Source: Ruminobacter sp964520475
GTDB taxonomy: Bacteria > Pseudomonadota > Gammaproteobacteria > Enterobacterales > Succinivibrionaceae
Assembly: GCA_964520475.1 (NCBI GenBank)
Contig: CAZFNS010000001.1
Coordinates: 1-64,000, forward strand
Direction: 5' to 3'
DNA: 64,000 nt
This document shows positions 50,498 through 61,851 of this stretch, piece by piece. Both the position numbers and the translations under genes were made by a program. The notes under the pieces are model-generated. The model was given only the letters and a program-made list of their open reading frames with translations. It did not search any database and was not told the origin of the DNA. Each line of letters begins with the position of its first letter. Within the stretch, counting starts at the first letter, position 1.

Positions 50498-51067
50498 TCA
50501 GAGGAGGGCCTGCACGCACTGGGTGACTTCCCGGAGCAGATTCCGGTTGTATTCCTGATAAACGGGGATTTTGTCCGACATCACCTTGGAGGGGCACTGC
50601 AGTCCCCCGGGTTCCGAGACGTGCTCGCACACGGTCCGCTTCGTGAAACGGTCGACCCTCACCGTCTCGCACGTGTCGTATTCCTCGGGCTCATAATAAG
50701 TGCACGTGCGCAGATCCTTGATCTGAATCGTGGCCGAGGCCCCGTCGGGGCGGATGTAGAAGAAGATAAGCGCCTGGACGTAGGACGACCCGCTCACCCC
50801 CGACACTTCCGGCAGGTACTGGAAAGAAAACTCGTAGGCGGGATAAGCGCGTTCTCTTTCATGGACGTCCACGCGCCGGGCGGCGCCCCCTATGCGATTG
50901 AGGGCGCACAGTTCCATTTTGTGTGTCAGTTCGTAATCGTAGGTTTTCCGCGCCGGAATCGCAAACGTGCCTTCCACGCTGGCCGGCCGGCTGTCTTCGA
51001 AAGTCGCGCAGCCGCCCGCGGCCGCGAGCGCGAGGGCGGCGAGGCCCGCCGCATAAATTCTTTTCAT
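50498..51067 (-). CDS. Hypothetical lipoprotein
   Basis: 189 aa; no family recognised. A signal of about 19 residues ends in AAGGC, an acceptable lipobox with C20. Six more cysteines follow (MELC, LRTC, YDTC, RTVC, GLQC, VTQC), an even number that would suit disulfides in the periplasm. The middle (FSFQYLPEVSGVSGSSYVQALIFFYIRPDG) looks like beta strands. Start is set by the signal peptide; the ribosome site is weak. It stands alone between the rlmD terminator region and the tetR unit. Confidence 0.68.
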   Translation of the reverse strand: MKRIYAAGLAALALAAAGGCATFEDSRPASVEGTFAIPARKTYDYELTHKMELCALNRIGGAARRVDVHERERAYPAYEFSFQYLPEVSGVSGSSYVQALIFFYIRPDGASATIQIKDLRTCTYYEPEEYDTCETVRVDRFTKRTVCEHVSEPGGLQCPSKVMSDKIPVYQEYNRNLLREVTQCVQALL

Positions 51068-51193
51068 GTCAAACGCCGCTCCGATGATATAAAGATTATT
51101 CCCTATACATATTATTACATTTCCCGCGGAAAGATCCACAACAATTTGGTTTCTCCGCCCGAAACCGGCGGGCCGGGCGGGCAACGCCTCCGC

Positions 51194-51210
51194 GGGCCGC
51201 GCGGCGGCCC
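51194..51210. repeat. 7-bp inverted repeat after rlmD
   Basis: GGGCCGC-GCG-GCGGCCC, 9 bases past the rlmD stop codon. No T-run on the minus strand; possible hairpin at the mRNA end. Confidence 0.4.
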
Positions 51211-51218
51211 TTCTCCCG

Positions 51219-52586
51219 TCAGTCCCCCGTCCGGGTCAGCAGCATCACGGTTTCCACGTGCTCGGTCTGCGGGAACATGTCGAAAACGCTCCATTTTTCG
51301 ATTTTGTAGCCCCGGCCGAGCGCGATCCCGAGATCCCCGACCATGGTCAGGGGATTGCACGAGACGCTGACGATGCGTTCCGGCCTTTTCCGCGTCAGGA
51401 AATCCATGACCCGGGCGGCGCCGGCGCGGCCGGGATCGAGCACGGCCTTGCCGAAGGCGCTTCTGGCCCATACCGTCCCCGCGAAATCGTCGTTCAGATC
51501 CTGCACGAAAAACTCCGCGTTCCCGATATTGTTGCGGGAGGCGTTCAGCTCCGCCTCCCTGACCATGTTCCACACGCCCTCGACGCCGTAAGCGTGCGCG
51601 CACCGGGCGGCGGCCGGCAGCGTGAAATTGCCCAGCCCGCAGAAAAAGTCGGCGATCCTGTCGCCGGGCTTCAAATCGAGATACGAGAGGACTTTCTTCA
51701 CGAGCGGAGCGTTGATTTCCGCGTTGACCTGGATGAAATCGCCCGGGGTGAAGTAGAACCTGATCCCCCCGGCCTCGTAGTAGATCCCGTCCTCCCCGCC
51801 GAGGATCCCGGGATTGAGCAGCCTGAGCTCCTCCCGGTCCTCGAGATCCTCCTTACCCCGGGCGTGCCGGGTGAGGACGTACACGGCGGCGCCCGCGCGC
51901 GCGCCGAACGCCGCGAGCCCCGCCAGATCGGCCTCCGTCAGGTCGTTTATGCACCTGAACAGCACGGCAGGGACGTTGTCCGCCCGCGCGAGCTCGACGT
52001 GGCCGATCAGCTTGTAATCGGAGATCCCGCGCAGCGTCTCCCGGATCCCCGGGATCAGCGCCGACAGATCCGGGTGCATGACGGGGCACGCGGCGATTTC
52101 GGCCAGTTTTTTGCCGCGCTCCTCCCTGAACCCGACCCGGATCTCCCGGCGGTCGCCCGTCACCGAAAGCCGCGCCGCCCGCCGGTAGCCGGTCGGTGAA
52201 CCGTAAACGGTCTCCTCGGGCTCCCCGGGGTCGGCGTTCAGGTTCTTGCGCATCAGCCGGACGAGCCCCTCTTTCTTGAAGGCGATCTCCGCCGCCACGG
52301 GAACGTGCCGGAGCGAGCAACCGCCGCAGGAAACGTTCGGGCACGCCGGCTCGACGCGGATCGGGCTGCGCTTTTTGACGCCGATCAGCTCGGCCTCGCC
52401 CGCGTTCCTTCTGACGGCGGACGCCCTGACGACGACCTCCTCCCCGGGCAGCGCCCCGGGAACGAACCAGGCGGTCCCGTTTTCGTCCCGGCCGAACCCC
52501 CGGCCGGCGATGTCGGCGCCGGTGATTTTCAGGAAAAAGTGTTTCGGGGAGACTTCTTTCTTCCCGGGTTTGAAAAACTTGACCAT
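51219..52586 (-). CDS. rlmD: 23S rRNA (uracil-1939-C5)-methyltransferase RlmD
   Basis: 455 aa (E. coli 433). SAM-dependent m5U methyltransferase with an N-terminal TRAM domain (about 12-70). The [4Fe-4S] ligands are C82, C87, C90 (ACPNVSCGGC) and a later Cys in AACPVMHP. FFCGLGNFTLP is the SAM motif, and the catalytic cysteine is in SVSCNPLT. In the motif usually written DPPR, this protein has DPGR. Divergent from barA, as in E. coli. Confidence 0.95.
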   Translation of the reverse strand: MVKFFKPGKKEVSPKHFFLKITGADIAGRGFGRDENGTAWFVPGALPGEEVVVRASAVRRNAGEAELIGVKKRSPIRVEPACPNVSCGGCSLRHVPVAAEIAFKKEGLVRLMRKNLNADPGEPEETVYGSPTGYRRAARLSVTGDRREIRVGFREERGKKLAEIAACPVMHPDLSALIPGIRETLRGISDYKLIGHVELARADNVPAVLFRCINDLTEADLAGLAAFGARAGAAVYVLTRHARGKEDLEDREELRLLNPGILGGEDGIYYEAGGIRFYFTPGDFIQVNAEINAPLVKKVLSYLDLKPGDRIADFFCGLGNFTLPAAARCAHAYGVEGVWNMVREAELNASRNNIGNAEFFVQDLNDDFAGTVWARSAFGKAVLDPGRAGAARVMDFLTRKRPERIVSVSCNPLTMVGDLGIALGRGYKIEKWSVFDMFPQTEHVETVMLLTRTGD

Positions 52587-52765
52587 CAGGCGCTCCTCCC
52601 CGCCGCGGGCGGTCCGGACGGGGCGCGGCGCCCGGACGCCGGAAAACGCGGTCTCCGCGGTTCCGGCTTAAATATCGGCCCGGTATACCGCGCGGCCGCC
52701 AAAATTGCTAAAATAAAGACAACATTATATGCTTTTTCGGCCCCTTTATCATCAGGGAGGCAAAA

Positions 52766-55700
52766 ATGAACCGGCACGGCCTTCGCACCCGCATCCTGAT
52801 CTATTCGGTACTGCCCCTCCTGATAGTCGGCCTGGCCGCCATGACCTATTTCGTCTTCAGCGGCTACGCGAAGCTCAACACCCGCCTGACGGACCGCGGC
52901 CGGGAAATTCTCCTCCCCCTCGCCACGGGACTCAGCTACGCCATGGCCCAGGGGAACGAGATCCTCGCCCAGGGGCTGGTGAACGAGTTCCACCGCCAGA
53001 ACTCCCGGGAGATCCTGGCCGTCGCGGCTTTCGACCGCGACAACAACATGCTGGTGACGTCGAGCACCGCCCCGGAAATCGAGGGGTTCCGGCTCGATCC
53101 CCGCAAGGGCGAGCATATCTTCGAGGCGGACAGCGTCCAGTACGCGGATTCCGGCATCATCATGAGAATGCCCGTCTACGCCTACAACGAGGCGGACATG
53201 CTGAAACTCTACCTCGACCGGGCCCGGGAGCCGTCCGGAACCGGGGAGGATGAGGAGGAAGGCCGGCCGTCCTTCACCAGCGACAAAATCAGCTACCCCA
53301 GGCCGGTGGCGGGCTACGTCTGCATCTACCTGCAGAATTACCGGGTCGAGCTGGAGCTCTACTCGGGCATCTCCCTCGCTCTGGTCATCCTGGGCCTCGG
53401 CGTGATGTTCAGCCTGCTGTTCGGCGTCAACCTTAACCGGATCATCGTCGACCCCATCAACCGGCTCACCACCACGATTTACGAGATCAGGGAGGGCAAC
53501 GTCAACACCAAGGTCAACGGCGTCATGATCGGCGAGCTGGAAAGGCTGCGCAACTACATAAACTCCATGGCCGACAGCATGTCCGAGTACCACAATCAGA
53601 TGCAGTACAGCGTGGACGAGGCGACCAACGATCTGCGCCACACCCTCGAACTGCTCGATGAGCAGAACAAAGAGCTCGACTCGGCGCTCGGCAAGGCGAA
53701 CGAGGCCTCCAAAATCAAATCGGAATTCCTCGCCAACATGTCCCACGAGCTGCGCACCCCGCTCAACGGCATCATCGGCTTCGCCCAGCAGCTCTACAAG
53801 ACCCCGCTCAAAGACAGCCAGTCCGAGTATCTCGGCACCATCGAGCGCAGCGCCAAGAACCTGCTCAGCATCGTCAACAACATCCTCGACTTTTCCAAAC
53901 TCGAGGCCGGCAAGCTCAGCTTCGAGGAAATCCCCTTCTCGCTCCGGAAGGTCTGCTACGACACCGTCAATCTGCTCACCCCGGCCGTTTACCAGAAGGG
54001 CATCGAGCTGACGGTCAACGTCGATCCCGACGTGAGCGACTACCTGATCGGCGACCCCGTGAGAATCGGCCAGGTCCTGACCAACCTGCTCGGCAACGCC
54101 GTCAAATTCACCCAGAGCGGCAACGTCGCCCTCAGGATCGCCAGGGGGACGGTTCCGGGACTGCCCGCCGGCAAGATAAATCTCGCCGTCTCCGTTCAGG
54201 ACACGGGCATCGGCATCGATCCCGAAAAGCAGAAAACGCTGTTCAAACCGTTCACCCAGGCCGACTCCTCCATATCGCGCCGGTACGGGGGCACGGGTCT
54301 CGGGCTTATCATAACCAGCCACCTGATCGAGCAGATGGGCGGCCGGATTTCCCTGCGCTCCGAGCCCGGCCAGGGCACCACCTTCGACTTCGGCATCACG
54401 CTGACCCGGGGCGCGGCGCCGGCGGTCAGCGCCAGGACCCCCGAAGAGCAGGCCCTGCGGGGACGGCGCAGCGTGGTGATCGAGAACAACACCTGGGTGA
54501 GGGACTCCGTCAGGAGCATCCTCCAGGAACTCGGTCTGGAGGTGTTCGCGGTGTCGGCCACCGGCGCGATCAGCGCCCTCGCCTCCGCCGACACCCCCGA
54601 CTACATCGTCATCGGCCAGCCGGCCGGCTTCGACTTCAGCCGGCTGCTGACCACTTTCAACTCCATAAACACCGCCGGCGTGCAGAAGGTCATCATCGCC
54701 GTCAGCACCATGGACGAGAAGGTCCGCCGGCGGCTCGAGGAGCTTTCCCCGAAGGTCACGGTGCTCGCGAAGCCCCTTAACCCCGAAAAGGTCCTGGGCG
54801 CGCTGCTCGCCCCGGCGCCGGCGCGCGAGTCCGCCGCGGACGAAGGCGCCGCGGCTCCCGCCGGGGAGGGGGAGGACGCCCCCGCCGGGCCCGCCGCCGG
54901 CAAGGATCTCCTGCCCGCCTCCGTGCTCGCGGTCGACGACAATCCGGTGAACCTCGCGCTCATCAAGGCCCTGCTGGGGGATCTGGTCACCGACGTCTAC
55001 ACGGCCGCCACCGGCCACGACGCCATCGAGCTCTGCATGCACACGGATTTCGATCTGATCTTCATGGACATCCAGATGCCGGTCATGGACGGCCTCACCA
55101 CCATGAAGAACATCCGCAAAATCGCGAACAACGCCGCCACGCCGGTGGTCGCGGTGACCGCCCTGGTCGTGAAGGAGGAGCAGGACCGCTTTATCCGGGA
55201 AGGCATGTCCGATTACCTGTCCAAGCCTCTCGACGAGGATCTCCTCGAAAAAATCGTGCGCAAGTATCTGGCGAAGGATCCGGCGCCCGCCGCGGCCGGG
55301 GAAGCCGCGGCGCCGGACGCCCCGGCCGCTCCGCCGCCGGAAGCGCCGGGAGCCGGGCCGCGGGAAGAGGCCGCCCCCGGGAAAGCCCCCGCGAGCCGGG
55401 GCCGGAAAATGAAGAAGCTTAAAAAGATCGGATCCATCGACCCGGAGGCCGCGCGGGCGCCCAAAGCCGCGGACGCCGCGGTTCCGCCGGCGGATCCCGC
55501 GCCCCCGGCGGAGCCGGAGCCGGAACCGGAAACGGCGCCCCCGGGCGGCGGGCTGTGGACGGAAGCCGCCGCGCTCGAGCGGGCGGCGCGCAAACGGGAT
55601 CTCGCCGCGGAAATGCTCGAGGGGCTCCTCGCCTCGCTGCCGGGTTTCGAACGGGATCTGGAGGAACTGCCGCGGGGCGATCTCAAGCTCCTCGCCCCGG

Positions 55701-55888
55701 CGGTCCACAAATTCGCGGGCAGCGCCGTCTACTGCGGCATGCCGAAGGTGAAGGCCCTCTGCAACGCCATAGAAAAGGCGATAAGGGAAGGACGCGCCCG
55801 CGAGGACATCGAGCCGGAGCTTTTCGAACTCGAGGACCTCGTCGGGATCATCAAAAGGGACGGCGGGACCTGGCTTAAGATCCTGCGG
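52766..55888 (+). CDS. barA: Hybrid sensor histidine kinase BarA, C-terminus lost in gap
   Basis: 1041 codons visible (E. coli BarA 918 aa). Two membrane segments (about 9-31 and 200-222) bracket a periplasmic sensor; HAMP, HisKA with H327 (MSHELRTPL), HATPase, a first receiver without a phospho-acceptor (pseudo-receiver, about 585-690), a true receiver with D768 (LIFMDIQMPVMDG), then an unusual Ala/Pro/Glu-rich linker (about 838-928) and the Hpt domain with H981 (HKFAGSA). The frame runs into 100 N; the terminator beyond shows that little is missing. BarA acts through UvrY on the Csr system. Confidence 0.95.
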
Positions 55889-55988
55889 NNNNNNNNNNNN
55901 NNNNNNNNNNNNNNNNNNNNNNNNNNNNNNNNNNNNNNNNNNNNNNNNNNNNNNNNNNNNNNNNNNNNNNNNNNNNNNNNNNNNNNNN
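55889..55988. other. Assembly gap (100 N) at the end of barA
   Basis: Exactly 100 N, so true length is unknown. The barA stop codon must be inside. Reading frames through the N are not real. Confidence 0.97.
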
Positions 55989-56017
55989 CCGGCGCGGCGT
56001 CAGGCGCCGGTTTTTTT
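55989..56017 (+). terminator. Terminator of barA
   Basis: CCGGCGC (55989-55995) with GCGCCGG (56004-56010), 8-base loop, then seven T (56011-56017). The recO stop codon lies in the loop on the other strand. Confidence 0.8.
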
Positions 56018-56782
56018 GCCGGCGGCCTCCGGCCGCTCCCCGCCCGCGGACTCCATGTACTCGGCGTAGAGTTTCCTGCTCATGATTTCCCGGCCGTTCA
56101 GCAGGTAATCGATGTTTTTCCGGCAGATCCGCTTTGCGGCCCGGAGAGCCGAAGGCGTGAACCGGCGCTCCGGGATGCGGAGCAGATCGGCGCCCTTGTA
56201 CACGTCCTCGACGCTTATGCACGAGCTGATGATTTCCGGGCTCACCGGAACGAAGCCGCGGCGCATCCGGTAATAGTACCAGGTGCGGGGCGCGACGGGA
56301 TCGCCCCCGTCGGCCTCATGGTAAAAATCGACGCCGCAGCCGAGCTCGTCCATCAGCGACAGCTCGAAGCCGCGCAGCGCCTGCTCCACCTTCCTTTCGT
56401 CGAGCATCATGTTAAGGGTTTCGGCGTACGCCGAGAACAGCCCGGCGCACGGGTCTTCCGTCTTGTAGAGCCGGTACACCAGCTCGTTGACGTACAGCGC
56501 CGAAAAAAGCGTCGGGGGCAGGTAGGTTATCTGCCTGCCGGCGGGCTCGCACTCCGCCAGGGTCTTGAGACCTCTGCCGGCGCCCCGGAGCTTGACCTTG
56601 AGGGGCGTGAACAGCTGCAGCATGGACTTGAGCCCGCTGCGCGGGCTCCGCGCGCCCCGCGCCACAAAGGAAACGCGGCCCAGATCCATGCAGAGCGCGT
56701 CTATAATCAGGGAACTTTCCCGGTACGGTATGGCTCTCACGACGAAGCACACCGTTTCGCAAACGTTGTTGTCCGTATACAA
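56000..56782 (-). CDS. recO: DNA repair protein RecO
   Basis: 260 aa (E. coli 242). Loads RecA on SSB-coated single strands with RecR. The N-terminal OB fold (FVVRAIPYRESSLIIDAL, GRVSFVARGARSPRSGLK) and the helical C-terminal part with ALRAAKRICRKNIDYLLNG are typical. No CxxC zinc motif, as in E. coli RecO. Start is TTG 56782, the only reasonable one before the OB fold; the ribosome site is weak. Last gene of the lepA-lepB-rnc-era-recO series, 38 bases after era. Confidence 0.93.
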   Translation of the reverse strand: MYTDNNVCETVCFVVRAIPYRESSLIIDALCMDLGRVSFVARGARSPRSGLKSMLQLFTPLKVKLRGAGRGLKTLAECEPAGRQITYLPPTLFSALYVNELVYRLYKTEDPCAGLFSAYAETLNMMLDERKVEQALRGFELSLMDELGCGVDFYHEADGGDPVAPRTWYYYRMRRGFVPVSPEIISSCISVEDVYKGADLLRIPERRFTPSALRAAKRICRKNIDYLLNGREIMSRKLYAEYMESAGGERPEAAGKKTGA

Positions 56783-56820
56783 TTATCCGTTATCCGTGTC
56801 GCGGACGGGCGGCCCCGGGG

Positions 56821-57759
56821 CTACCTGTCCATAAAATCCATGTAACCGAGGGATCGCAGGGCCCTCTCGTCGTCGGCCCAGCCCGACTTGACCTTCACCC
56901 ACATCTGCAGGAAAACCTTGCACTCGAGCAGGTTCTCGATGTCCTTGCGGGCCTCCGTGCCGACGGTTTTGAGCTTTTCCCCGCCGGCGCCGATAATCAT
57001 CTTCTTCTGGCTCTCGCGCTCGGTTAGGATCACGGCGCTTATCCTGACCGCGCCGTTGGGCTGGACCTTGTAATCCTCTATCTCCACGGTGACGCTGTAA
57101 GGCAACTCGTCCCCCGTGTAACGCATCAGTTTCTCCCGGATGATCTCCGCGGCCATGAACCGGCCGGAGCGGTCGGTGATGTAATCCTCCGGGAAGCAGA
57201 AATCGGACGGGGGCAGCGCGTCCCGGGCCAGTTCCTTGAGCGCCTCGACGTTCGTGCCGTGGCGGGCGGAAACGGGAATCACGTCCTTGAAATTCATTCT
57301 GCCGGCGAGCTGCTCCATGACCGGCAGCAGCGCGTTTTTGTTCTTTATGAGATCGGTCTTGTTTATGACCAGCACCGTCGGGGCCCGGGCCTGCTTCACC
57401 TTCTCGAGCACCATTTCGTCGTCGCGGGTCCATCTGGTGCAGTCCACCACGAAAAAGATCAGCTCGACGTCCCCGATGGAGCTTTCGGCGGCCCGGTTCA
57501 TCAGACGGTTGATGGCTCTTTTCTCCTCGATGTGCAGGCCGGGGGTGTCTACGTAGATGGTCTGGCACGATCCGGCGGTGTCGATGCCGACGATGCGGTG
57601 CCGCGTGGTCTGGGGCTTGCGCGAGGTTATGCTGACCTTCTGCCCGAGTATCTTGTTGAGAAGCGTGGACTTGCCGGTGTTCGGCCGGCCGACGATGGCG
57701 ACGAAGCCGCACCGCGTGTCCGAAATGTCAGATTCATCAAGTGCGAAATTTGAATTCAA
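56821..57759 (-). CDS. era: GTPase Era
   Basis: 312 aa (E. coli 301). Ribosome-assembly GTPase that binds the 3' end of 16S rRNA. G1 GRPNTGKS (24-31), G3 DTPGLH, G4 NKTD and a C-terminal KH domain (GAGGEKLKTVGTEARKDIE; WVKVKSGWADDERALRSLGY) are clear. TTG 57759 is the start, with AGAGG six bases upstream and 3 bases after the rnc stop. Translation is therefore coupled to rnc. Confidence 0.96.
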   Translation of the reverse strand: MNSNFALDESDISDTRCGFVAIVGRPNTGKSTLLNKILGQKVSITSRKPQTTRHRIVGIDTAGSCQTIYVDTPGLHIEEKRAINRLMNRAAESSIGDVELIFFVVDCTRWTRDDEMVLEKVKQARAPTVLVINKTDLIKNKNALLPVMEQLAGRMNFKDVIPVSARHGTNVEALKELARDALPPSDFCFPEDYITDRSGRFMAAEIIREKLMRYTGDELPYSVTVEIEDYKVQPNGAVRISAVILTERESQKKMIIGAGGEKLKTVGTEARKDIENLLECKVFLQMWVKVKSGWADDERALRSLGYMDFMDR

Positions 57760-57762
57760 AGG

Positions 57763-58479
57763 TTACCTCTTGCCTGATTTTGCGCAAATCGCCCGCAGGG
57801 CTTCGGCGGCCGCGTTCTGCTCGGCTTTTCTTCTGCTCGATCCCGATCCCGTGAAGGCGTCCCTCATTTCTCCCTCGAGAGTCAGCCTGACGGTAAAATT
57901 CTGCTCGTGGTCCTCGCCCGTTATCTCCGTGACCGTGTACACGGGCAGCGCGAGGTGGCGGCCCTGCAGGTACTCCTGGAGCTGCGTTTTGGAGTCTTTC
58001 TGCCCGTCGCCCGGGTGCATGTCCCGGAGCCGCGCATCGTACCAGCGTAAAATGAGTTTCCTCGCGGTCTCGATGTCCCTGCCGCTGTCGAGGTAGATGG
58101 AGGCGATTACCGACTCGACCGCGTCCGCGAGAATGGAGTCGCGGCGGAACCCGCCGCTCTTGAGTTCGCCCGGCCCCATGATGAGGCACTCGCTGAGGCT
58201 GAACTCCCGCGCGATCTCGGCGAGGGTCGATTCCTTGACCAGCGCGGAGCGCATTCTGGTGAGATCGCCCTCCTGCGCGTCCGGGAACTGCTCGTACAGC
58301 CGGTCGGCGATCACGAAACCCAGGATCGAGTCGCCCAGGAACTCCAGCCTTTCGTTGCTCGGCAGGCCGGCGCTCCGGTGCGTCAGGGCGTTTTCCAGGT
58401 AGTCCGTGTTGCCGTAGACATAGCCGAGGGCTTTTTCAAGCCTCGCGTATTTTTCGCTCTGAGCCGTCGTTCTCGCCAA
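57763..58479 (-). CDS. rnc: Ribonuclease III
   Basis: 238 aa (E. coli 226). Double-strand RNase for rRNA and mRNA processing. The signature NERLEFLGDSIL carries the metal ligands; the second acidic cluster is in ILADAVESVIASIYLD. A C-terminal dsRNA-binding domain follows (about 160-235). It starts at TTG 58479, one base after the lepB stop codon, so it depends on lepB translation. Autoregulation by cleavage of its leader is known in E. coli and cannot be judged here. Confidence 0.96.
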   Translation of the reverse strand: MARTTAQSEKYARLEKALGYVYGNTDYLENALTHRSAGLPSNERLEFLGDSILGFVIADRLYEQFPDAQEGDLTRMRSALVKESTLAEIAREFSLSECLIMGPGELKSGGFRRDSILADAVESVIASIYLDSGRDIETARKLILRWYDARLRDMHPGDGQKDSKTQLQEYLQGRHLALPVYTVTEITGEDHEQNFTVRLTLEGEMRDAFTGSGSSRRKAEQNAAAEALRAICAKSGKR

Positions 58480-58480
58480 T

Positions 58481-59362
58481 TTACCGCAGGCCTCCCAGTC
58501 TGTCGAACCTTATTCCCGAGTCCATCGTGCCGCTGAACCAGATGCAGAAGGCCCTGCCGATCAGGTACTCGTCGGGAACGAAGCCCCAGAAGCGGCTGTC
58601 GCGCGAGTGCTCGCGGTTGTCCCCCATCACGAAGTAGGTGTTTTCCGGAACCGTCCACTCCCCGTAGGCGTCTTCCTTCTGCACGTAGAACGGCTCGACG
58701 ATCCTGGCGCTGCTGTCGCGCATGATCTTGTGCCGGACCCCGAGCAGATCCTCGGTCCCGGTCAGGCCGAACTCGCTCGGGTAAAGGGCGTTGGGCCGGT
58801 TCCACCGCTGCGCCTCGGGGGCGTCCTCCACGGCCGTGATCCGCTTGATTTCCGAACTGCCCTTCTCCCGGATCATCAGCTCGCCCTTCGCGAAGAACAC
58901 CGTGTCGCCGGGCAGGCCGATGACTCTCTTGATGTAGTCGATCCCGGGATCGACCGGATATTTGAACACGACCACGTCGCCCCGCGCCGGCGAGGAGGTC
59001 TCGATCAGCACCCGGTTGGTCACCGGGTTCCTGATGCCGTAGCTGAACTTCTGCACCAGCACGAAATCGCCCCGCAGAAGCGTGGGCATCATGGAGGCGG
59101 ACGGGATACGGAACGGCTCGCAGAGGAAGGAGCGGATCAGGAGCACCGCGAACAGGACGGGAAAGCAGCCGGCGAGCGAGGTCAGCGCCCCGTTGCCGTT
59201 GACGATCTCCTCTTTTTCCCGGCGGGTCAGCGGCACGCTCTGGGAGATCTCGGCCTGCCTGAGCGCTTCCTTACGCTTCGGCTTCAGCACGAACATCTCG
59301 AGCAGCCACAAGACGGCCGTGAGGGCGGTCGCGCCGTATAAAACAAGAGTTACAGTATTCAC
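58481..59362 (-). CDS. lepB: Signal peptidase I
   Basis: 293 aa (E. coli 324). Removes signal peptides at the outer face of the inner membrane. Two membrane segments (about 3-24 and 60-79); catalytic Ser S90 in PSASMMPTL and Lys K145 in DYIKRVIGLPGD, both at the E. coli numbers; FVMGDNREHSRDSRFWGFV near the end. The start is GTG 59362, 12 bases after the lepA stop. Confidence 0.96.
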   Translation of the reverse strand: MNTVTLVLYGATALTAVLWLLEMFVLKPKRKEALRQAEISQSVPLTRREKEEIVNGNGALTSLAGCFPVLFAVLLIRSFLCEPFRIPSASMMPTLLRGDFVLVQKFSYGIRNPVTNRVLIETSSPARGDVVVFKYPVDPGIDYIKRVIGLPGDTVFFAKGELMIREKGSSEIKRITAVEDAPEAQRWNRPNALYPSEFGLTGTEDLLGVRHKIMRDSSARIVEPFYVQKEDAYGEWTVPENTYFVMGDNREHSRDSRFWGFVPDEYLIGRAFCIWFSGTMDSGIRFDRLGGLR

Positions 59363-59374
59363 AATCTCTACCTT

Positions 59375-61177
<1,803 letters not shown>

Positions 61178-61273
61178 TCTTCAAGCGGCGTGTTCCGGGC
61201 CCGCCGCGCCCGTCCGGTTCCCGGCCGGGCGGGCCGGGGGCCCGCGGAACCGGCGTTCCCCGTTCCGATTGTG

Positions 61274-61313
61274 CAAATACGTGCATTATACCCCAAATAC
61301 GTCCCCGTTTCTA
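61274..61313 (-). promoter_or_regulatory. lepA promoter with a 20-bp-spaced direct repeat
   Basis: TAGAAA (61308-61313), 17-base spacer, TATAAT (61285-61290) on the minus strand. The 9-base sequence CAAATACGT occurs twice on the plus strand (61274-61282 and 61294-61302), exactly 20 bases apart, either side of the -10. This could be a binding site for a dimer on one face of the helix. Confidence 0.6.
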
Positions 61314-61362
61314 AATTTGTTCCGGCTCCGGGACGGGCCCGCCGCCGGGGCCCGGGAAAAGG

Positions 61363-61851
61363 CTACTTTCCCGCCGGGCCGCCGCACCGGGGAGCGACGG
61401 GCAGAACGCCGAGCATCTTCGGGTTCCAGACGGTTCTTTTGAGGATTTTGGCGAGAAGCCAGGAGACGGCGAAGCCCGCGGCCAGGCCGGCCAGGGCCCC
61501 GAGCATCGCCATTGAGTCGCCCGCCGGACCGCCGTCCGCGGGGAGAAAGAGCCACGAGCACGCGATCATCCCGGCGAGGGGGATCACGTACGATATGACC
61601 GAACTGAGGAGAAGGGACCGCGCGGGGACGCCGACGCGCACCACCTGCCCGGGCCCGGCGCCGCAGGTGTTCCTTAAGGATATTCTCACGGGGTCCCGGC
61701 GGGAGCCGAAGGCCTCGGGACGGCAGGTCTCCCCCTTTTCGGGACACGACCCGCACAGCCCGCCCGCGCCGAATTCGCAGACCGCCGTGCCGTCGCCGTC
61801 CGCGGACACCACCAGCGCGAGCCGCTCGAGATAATCCCCGGACCCGCTCAC
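61363..61851 (-). CDS. rseC: SoxR-reducing system/sigma-E regulator RseC
   Basis: 162 aa (E. coli 159). Inner membrane protein with two transmembrane segments (about 85-105 and 115-135) and an N-terminal cysteine group (CEFGAGGLCGSCPEKGETC). In E. coli it is a mild positive factor for RpoE and part of the SoxR-reducing system. It starts at GTG 61851, overlapping the rseB stop codon by 4 bases. Last gene of the rpoE operon before lepA. Confidence 0.9.
   Translation of the reverse strand: MSGSGDYLERLALVVSADGDGTAVCEFGAGGLCGSCPEKGETCRPEAFGSRRDPVRISLRNTCGAGPGQVVRVGVPARSLLLSSVISYVIPLAGMIACSWLFLPADGGPAGDSMAMLGALAGLAAGFAVSWLLAKILKRTVWNPKMLGVLPVAPRCGGPAGK

Noticed and set aside
38662..51200. Prophage, integrative element or defence island between relA and rlmD
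   Set aside because: No integrase, phage structural gene, conjugation gene, restriction, toxin-antitoxin or CRISPR feature could be found; only one IS-like element is present.
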